Shown here: one piece after another, positions 4,754 to 8,007 of the stretch
How the letters are laid out: the number at the start of each line of letters is the position of its first letter
Position numbering within the stretch: the stretch's first letter is position 1
Assembly (NCBI GenBank): GCA_900766395.1
Contig: CAAFWB010000052.1
Location: 1-8,007, forward strand
Length of the DNA stretch: 8,007 nucleotides
Direction of reading: 5' to 3'
Source of the DNA: Clostridia bacterium
GTDB lineage: Bacteria; Bacillota; Clostridia; Christensenellales; UBA1242
Program-made: the position numbers and the translations under genes
The notes under the pieces: model-generated
Seen by the model: the letters and a program-made list of their open reading frames with translations, nothing else
Told to the model about the DNA's origin: nothing
Database searches by the model: none

Positions 4754-5821
4754 TCACATATTTTCAAAAATTTTGAGATTCTCTTTGAGCCTCGAATCAT
4801 CGGGCGACAAGTCGATGGCTTTTTTCACATATTTAATCGCTTCGTCTTTGTTGCTCAAATAATAATTACATATTGACAACATATCATATGGAACACCGCT
4901 CCAACATTCTGGGTCAGAAATATAACTCAGGTCACGAGTTCCTATGTTTTCCATTGAATATATCGCCACTGCGCAGTCTTGCCATTTTTCTTTTTGATAC
5001 AAAAACTTTGCAAGCTCCCAATATGCCTCTCTCTTGTTTGGACATTCACAAATTGCCAGTTTGAAATAGAATTCTGCTTCTTGCAACATATTCAAATTGG
5101 CATAACACCTGCCAATAAACCTCATGCTTGCACACCTTTCATCACGCCATTTCGCAGTTGGCAACAAGAGATGTTTTTTCAGTGTTTCAATCGCTTCTTT
5201 CCACTTTCCCGCAAACATATATTCTCGCCCCAAATAGTGCATATTTCTGTCATCATTTGGGTCTTCTTGGACTGATAGTTCCAACAAGCCCAAATATTGT
5301 CCTCTTGATTTTGTTGGGTCTGCATGGTGTTCGAGCGTAATCCCATCAACTGTCACAACTTCATAATTTTTTAAATCGGTTTTCAAAACTTCATGAACAG
5401 GATGGGTCCAAAAAAAACCATCACGCGCATGAATCTTTGCATACATAAAAACAAAGCCTTCACTCCCGTCAGGATTATAATTCCAAACGTAGCGGTATTT
5501 TGCCTGCTTTGTGTTTTTACCCCATTGTTTTTCAAGTTTATTTCGCCAACCAGGTGTAAACACCTCATCGAGGTCTGTGCAAACACAAATATCCGCATCT
5601 TTTGGCAACAGCTTCATGCTGTCATTTCTAGCGACATCAAACCTAAAAGCTTCGTATTTTTTCTTTTTTACAACAACACCTTTGGCTCGAAGATTTTTTA
5701 ACCTGTTATCACAACGCCCAGTGTCAAGGACATAAATTTCGTCCGCTTCGCTCATGCTGTCAACCCACCTGTCGATAAACTTTTCCTCATTCTTTGCAAT
5801 CGCATATACACAAACTTTCAT
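4754..5821 (-). CDS. Family 2 glycosyltransferase with C-terminal TPR repeats
   Basis: Enzymes of this type move a sugar from a nucleotide-sugar donor to an acceptor in the cytoplasm; donor and acceptor cannot be read from the sequence. The ATG at 5821 gives 355 residues. GGGAGAG at 5825-5831 is its ribosome binding site, which rules out the in-frame TTG at 5833. Residues 1-185 form a GT-A domain: VYAIAKNEEKFIDRW (5-19), VLDTG (31-35), RFDVARN (60-66) and the metal-binding DLD (83-85) in CTDLDEVF. HPVHE (140-144) and EHHAD (164-168) are typical of the acceptor side. From about 190 the chain reads as TPR-like helix pairs, the last being YYLSNKDEAIKYVKKAIDLS (320-339). There is no membrane segment. 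In most relatives I recall DTGSTDDT at the position where DTGRCDNR occurs here. Confidence 0.85.
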   Translation of the reverse strand: MKVCVYAIAKNEEKFIDRWVDSMSEADEIYVLDTGRCDNRLKNLRAKGVVVKKKKYEAFRFDVARNDSMKLLPKDADICVCTDLDEVFTPGWRNKLEKQWGKNTKQAKYRYVWNYNPDGSEGFVFMYAKIHARDGFFWTHPVHEVLKTDLKNYEVVTVDGITLEHHADPTKSRGQYLGLLELSVQEDPNDDRNMHYLGREYMFAGKWKEAIETLKKHLLLPTAKWRDERCASMRFIGRCYANLNMLQEAEFYFKLAICECPNKREAYWELAKFLYQKEKWQDCAVAIYSMENIGTRDLSYISDPECWSGVPYDMLSICNYYLSNKDEAIKYVKKAIDLSPDDSRLKENLKIFENM

Positions 5822-5929
5822 AAACTCTCCCAAATTTAATCTCTAAATATATATGAAACACAAGTTGAAAAAATTTAATGAGTTTGTGAAAAACAAAACA
5901 CAAATTACATACAAGTTAAAAGCAAACAA

Positions 5930-5951
5930 AAAAAGACCCAAAGGTCTTTTT
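5930..5951 (-). terminator. Terminator of the Leu tRNA gene
   Basis: On the minus strand AAAAAGACC-TTTG-GGTCTTTTT forms a nine-base-pair stem directly after the encoded CCA end, followed by a run of T residues (5928-5934 complement). Confidence 0.85.
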
Positions 5952-6036
5952 GGTGCGGGTGGTGGGACTTGAACCCACACGAAGTTGCCCTCTCAGGATT
6001 TTAAGTCCTGTGCGTCTACCATTCCGCCACACCCGC
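5951..6036 (-). tRNA. tRNA-Leu(UAA), CCA end encoded
   Basis: The minus strand from 6036 folds as a class II tRNA. The acceptor GCGGGTG pairs with CACCCGC, the D-stem is GCG/CGC, and the anticodon stem is CAGGA/TCCTG with loop CTTAAAA, giving anticodon TAA. A 15-base variable arm is typical of leucine. The T-arm is GTGGG-TTCAAGT-CCCAC. The discriminator is A and CCA is encoded (5951-5953). Without CCA it is 83 bases long. Confidence 0.96.
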
Positions 6037-6047
6037 ACAACGAGATT

Positions 6048-6076
6048 ATTATATATTAAAAAAGTTATAAAATCAA
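6048..6076 (-). promoter_or_regulatory. Promoter of the Leu tRNA gene
   Basis: On the minus strand TTGATT (6071-6076) and a perfect TATAAT (6048-6053) are separated by exactly 17 bases. Transcription would start near 6041, about five bases before the mature tRNA. Confidence 0.8.
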
Positions 6077-6122
6077 TAATTGAATATAAATTTTAAAAAA
6101 TTTTTTATTGGCATAAGTATTT

Positions 6123-6155
6123 AAAAAAATCCCACATTAATTGTGAGATTTTTTT
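6123..6155 (-). terminator. Terminator of the Val tRNA gene
   Basis: A 14-bp stem (6123-6136 with 6142-6155) encloses a five-base loop and ends in seven T residues on the minus strand. The single irregular pair is a G-U wobble when transcribed from the minus strand but an A-C mismatch from the plus strand, which fixes the direction. Confidence 0.85.
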
Positions 6156-6158
6156 GTT

Positions 6159-6235
6159 TGGTGGGAATTACAGGGCTCGAACCTGTGACCCCCAGCTTGT
6201 TAGGCTGATGCTCATCCCAACTGAGCTAAATTCCC
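6159..6235 (-). tRNA. tRNA-Val with anticodon AAC, CCA end encoded
   Basis: The minus strand from 6235 gives acceptor GGGAATT pairing with AATTCCC, D-stem GCTC/GAGC, anticodon stem TCAGC/GCTGG (first pair T-G) and loop CTAACAA. The anticodon is therefore AAC (6199-6201). The variable loop GGGTC is short, the T-arm is ACAGG-TTCGAGC-CCTGT, the discriminator is A, and CCA is encoded. The overall sequence resembles bacterial tRNA-Val(UAC), whose loop is CTTACAA, so valine identity is likely. An A at position 34 is uncommon in bacteria. Confidence 0.93.
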
Positions 6236-6246
6236 AAGCGATTTTT

Positions 6247-6275
6247 ACTTTATCAAATTTATTTTCCTTTGTCAA
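6247..6275 (-). promoter_or_regulatory. Promoter of the Val tRNA gene
   Basis: On the minus strand a perfect TTGACA (6270-6275) and TAAAGT (6247-6252) are separated by 17 bases. The start would lie near 6240, about five bases before the mature tRNA. The promoter begins ten bases after the stop codon of the LysR gene. Confidence 0.82.
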
Positions 6276-6285
6276 TAAAAAATTG

Positions 6286-7188
6286 TTATTTTTTACTAAA
6301 ATAACTTTCAAGTTCTGTCAAAAAGAGTTTGGTTGAATTTGATGTCACCCTGTCTTTCATTTTTAAAGCACAAACATCGCGTGGATAAATTTCAAAATCC
6401 GTGTCAAGGACTTTGATGTTTTTTGTTTTCAAATCGTTTTCAATAAAAGTTTTGGTTGAAAAACCAATCATATCTTTTGTGTTTGAAATAAAATCAAGAA
6501 TGATGCCAAAACTTTCTGTTTCAAGACTAGGTGTGATTTTAACTTTGTTTTCAGAACAAAGTTTATCAAAAAACACACGATTGCTTGAAGGCAACTTTTG
6601 CAAAATCATTTGATAGTTTTTGAGTTCGTTTTTTGGAAGAAAATTTTTTTCAAATTCGGAATTAATAACAAAGCAATCTTCAATTTTTGTTATTGTGATT
6701 TTGTCAAAATCCTCAATCACAGGAACAGGTTCAGCCATCAATGCAATATCAATATCACCGCGTTTGAGATTGTTGATTTGTTCTGTGCTGATTCCGTCAA
6801 TAATTGATATTTTTATATTTGGATATTTTTTCCTAAATTCAAAAATAAAAGGCAACATCAGCCCTCTCATAATGGTTGAGCCAGAGCCAATTCTTATTTC
6901 ACCATGAGCAAAGTCATTCATTTCTGCAAGCAAATTTATCCCTTGTTCAATATCATTGAGAGCTTTCTTAAAACTATCGTAAAGCACTTCCCCATTTGTT
7001 GTTGGCTTCATTCCTTTTGGTGTTCGCAAAAAAAGTTCTGAGTTCAAAATCTCTTCCAGCCTCTTTATGCTTTGTGTGATTGCTGGTTGTGAAACAAACA
7101 ATTTTTCACTCGCCTTTGATATGCTGCCAGTTTCGTAAACGCAAACAAATGCTTTTGTTAAGTTTAAATCGAAGTTTATATTACTCAC
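6286..7188 (-). CDS. LysR-family transcriptional regulator
   Basis: The 300-residue protein has the normal LysR length. Residues 7-65 form the winged helix-turn-helix: FVCVYETGSISKASEKLFVS (14-33), then QPAITQSIKRLEEILNSELF (34-53) and RTPKGMKPTTNGE (55-67). The linker helix follows to about 90, and EIRIGSGSTIMRGLMLPFI (96-114) opens the effector-binding domain, whose ligand cannot be deduced. The start is GTG at 7188: the overlapping ATG one base upstream runs straight into TGA, and GAGG at 7196-7199 is seven bases before the GTG. It is divergent from the P-loop NTPase gene, the usual arrangement for a LysR regulator and its target, and likely controls both itself and that gene through the dyad at 7211-7229. 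No terminator is visible before the Val tRNA promoter. Confidence 0.93.
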   Translation of the reverse strand: MSNINFDLNLTKAFVCVYETGSISKASEKLFVSQPAITQSIKRLEEILNSELFLRTPKGMKPTTNGEVLYDSFKKALNDIEQGINLLAEMNDFAHGEIRIGSGSTIMRGLMLPFIFEFRKKYPNIKISIIDGISTEQINNLKRGDIDIALMAEPVPVIEDFDKITITKIEDCFVINSEFEKNFLPKNELKNYQMILQKLPSSNRVFFDKLCSENKVKITPSLETESFGIILDFISNTKDMIGFSTKTFIENDLKTKNIKVLDTDFEIYPRDVCALKMKDRVTSNSTKLFLTELESYFSKK

Positions 7189-7210
7189 ATTTATACCTCA
7201 TATAAAAATT

Positions 7211-7229
7211 TGATATTTTACTTATATCA
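7211..7229. promoter_or_regulatory. Candidate LysR operator dyad
   Basis: TGATAT-N7-ATATCA is a perfect interrupted palindrome (7211-7216, 7224-7229). It contains T7214-N11-A7226 inside the dyad, the geometry of LysR-family boxes. It overlaps the -10 box of the lysR promoter and the -35 box of the opposite promoter, so one bound regulator could repress itself and affect the neighbour. Confidence 0.5.
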
Positions 7230-7245
7230 TATTATGTAATAAAAT
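7217..7245 (+). promoter_or_regulatory. Promoter of the P-loop NTPase gene
   Basis: TTTACT (7217-7222, 4/6) and TAAAAT (7240-7245, 5/6) are 17 bases apart. The start would be near 7252, and a ribosome binding site follows at 7264-7270. The -35 box lies inside the LysR-type dyad. Confidence 0.5.
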
Positions 7246-7249
7246 ACAA
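7221..7249 (-). promoter_or_regulatory. Promoter of the LysR gene
   Basis: On the minus strand TTGTAT (7244-7249, 4/6) and TATAAG (7221-7226, 5/6) are 17 bases apart, giving a leader of about 26 bases. It overlaps the opposite promoter almost completely, so the two are likely to exclude each other. Confidence 0.5.
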
Positions 7250-7277
7250 CCATATTCAAAAATAAAGGAGAAAAAAT

Positions 7278-7892
7278 ATGGCAATTATAGTAAATTTATT
7301 AGGAACACCAGGAGCGGGAAAAAGCACAGGATGTGCTTACATCTTTTCGAAACTAAAACTTGCGGGTTACAATGTCGAAATGATAACAGAGTTCGCGAAA
7401 GACAAAGTTTGGGAAGAAAATCAAGCAGCACTCGATGACCAACTATATATATTTGGCAAACAACATTACAGAATTAGTCGCTGCCAAGACAAGGTCGATG
7501 TTATTGTCACCGACTCACCTCTTGTTAATTCAATTCTCTACAACAAAAACAAAACGCTTGGCGAAGATTTCAATAATCTCGTTGCAAAAATTTTTAAATC
7601 ATATTCAAACATGACCTATTTGATAAACAGAACAAAAGCCTATAATCCAGTTGGAAGATATCAAACAGAAAGTCAAGCAGATGCCTTAAAAACACCAATA
7701 ATTTCATTATTAACAAAATATGACATTCCATATAAAGAGCGAAATGGAGAACTTCAATCATACGACATGATTGTCAATGATGTCATAATCACACTAAAGC
7801 ACCTAAAAGCCATTAGAAATAAAAACGCAAGTATCAAACAAAACAATGAACAGAATACTTCAATTAGCGAAAAAATATTCTATTTTGATTAG
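7278..7892 (+). CDS. Small P-loop NTPase, phage-like ATP-binding protein
   Basis: The 204-residue protein starts MAIIVNLL and has a Walker A motif GTPGAGKST (9-17). A strand ending in VDVIVTDSPL (73-82) supplies the Walker B-like Asp79. YLINRTKAYNPVGRYQTESQ (114-133), with Arg118 and Arg127, looks like the lid region of a nucleotide or nucleoside kinase. EFAKDKVWEE (38-47) and DQLYIFGKQHYRISR (54-68) recall small ATP-binding proteins common in phage genomes of Clostridia and Bacilli, but this is memory and not a search. The last 25 residues are polar and variable. The ribosome binding site AAAGGAG at 7264-7270 is seven bases before the ATG. No other phage gene is visible. The substrate is unknown, and divergence from a LysR gene suggests regulated expression. 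Confidence 0.75.
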   Translation: MAIIVNLLGTPGAGKSTGCAYIFSKLKLAGYNVEMITEFAKDKVWEENQAALDDQLYIFGKQHYRISRCQDKVDVIVTDSPLVNSILYNKNKTLGEDFNNLVAKIFKSYSNMTYLINRTKAYNPVGRYQTESQADALKTPIISLLTKYDIPYKERNGELQSYDMIVNDVIITLKHLKAIRNKNASIKQNNEQNTSISEKIFYFD

Positions 7893-7909
7893 CATTGCTT
7901 TTGTCACTT

Positions 7910-7947
7910 TTCGACATTTTTCCCCTTTTCAATCATATTCTTATAAT
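7910..7947 (+). promoter_or_regulatory. Candidate promoter of the last gene with Spo0A-box core
   Basis: TATAAT (7942-7947) is a perfect -10 box, with TATACT directly after it as an alternative. The -35 region is poor (TTTTCC at 7918-7923, 18-base spacing). TTCGACA at 7910-7916, the reverse complement of the Spo0A-box core TGTCGAA, lies just upstream, where an activator could compensate for the weak -35. Activation is inference. Confidence 0.4.
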
Positions 7948-7973
7948 TATACTAATTTCAAAGGAGATGAATG

Positions 7974-8007
7974 ATGATAAAAGATTTGGTTGAAATAATG
8001 GATAGAA
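7974..8007 (+). CDS. Start of a gene leaving the right edge
   Basis: Only eleven codons are present, MIKDLVEIMDR. AAGGAG at 7961-7966 is seven bases before the ATG at 7974; the ATG at 7971, also in frame, is only four bases away and less likely. Nothing can be said about function. It has its own promoter-like sequence and is probably not cotranscribed with the P-loop NTPase. Confidence 0.6.
   Translation, partial: MIKDLVEIMDR

Noticed and set aside
4979..5735. Plus-strand open frames opposite the glycosyltransferase
   Set aside because: The minus strand has complete GT2 motifs; these frames overlap each other and lack ribosome binding sites.
6159..6235. Reading the second tRNA as Asn(GTT) on the plus strand
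   Set aside because: The T-loop TTCGAGC, the encoded CCA and the promoter and terminator all lie on the minus strand, where the anticodon is AAC.
6154..6336. Plus-strand 60-codon frame across the Val tRNA
   Set aside because: It is read through the complement of a well-folded tRNA and the end of the LysR gene.
1..8007. CRISPR array, insertion sequence or long direct repeats
   Set aside because: No regularly spaced repeats, transposase motifs or flanking inverted repeats were found on reading both strands.

Overview
The window looks like low-GC chromosome from an uncultured, probably gut-associated Bacillota (Clostridia-like) bacterium. The reasons are AT-rich intergenic DNA, purine-rich ribosome binding sites, Rho-independent terminators, a SipW-type signal peptidase beside TasA/CalY-like secreted proteins, and two sites matching the core of the Spo0A box. 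The placement is inference; there is no rRNA or universal marker gene here.

Left part (1-4081). A protein gene runs off the left edge on the minus strand (1-230). Divergent from it is a run of four plus-strand genes at 347-979, 1024-1707, 1790-2443 and 2557-3165. Their products are about 200-227 residues, share a lysine-rich N-terminus, one hydrophobic signal segment ending in Y/W/F-A, and recurring motifs in the secreted part: a P-I-V-F-S-like block followed by an F-x-x-Y-x-I-x-F-x-N-like block, then Y-Y-L-V-V-x-A-N near the end. They are diverged tandem paralogues. After a perfect 15-bp hairpin terminator comes a SipW-type (S26B) signal peptidase at 3263-4081 with its own promoter. The simplest reading is a surface or extracellular-fibre locus: substrates plus the peptidase that processes them. 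It has no recognisable TapA.

Middle (4092-6235), all minus strand. A family 2 glycosyltransferase with TPR repeats (4754-5821) lies upstream of a divergent Ham1/RdgB-like pyrophosphatase (4092-4694). The pyrophosphatase converges on the signal peptidase gene and shares a hairpin containing both stop codons. Two tRNA genes follow, Leu(UAA) and Val with the unusual unmodified anticodon AAC. Each has its own good promoter and terminator.

Right part (6286-8007). A LysR regulator (minus) and a small P-loop NTPase of phage-like appearance (plus) are divergent. Their promoters overlap, and a TGATAT-N7-ATATCA dyad with LysR T-N11-A geometry sits across both. A further gene begins at 7974 and leaves the window.

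The best candidates for something undescribed are the four-paralogue secreted-protein array with its own signal peptidase, the seemingly leaderless starts of two of its genes, and the Val(AAC) tRNA. No stretch over 300 bases lacks a gene, and no CRISPR array, IS element or rRNA is visible.
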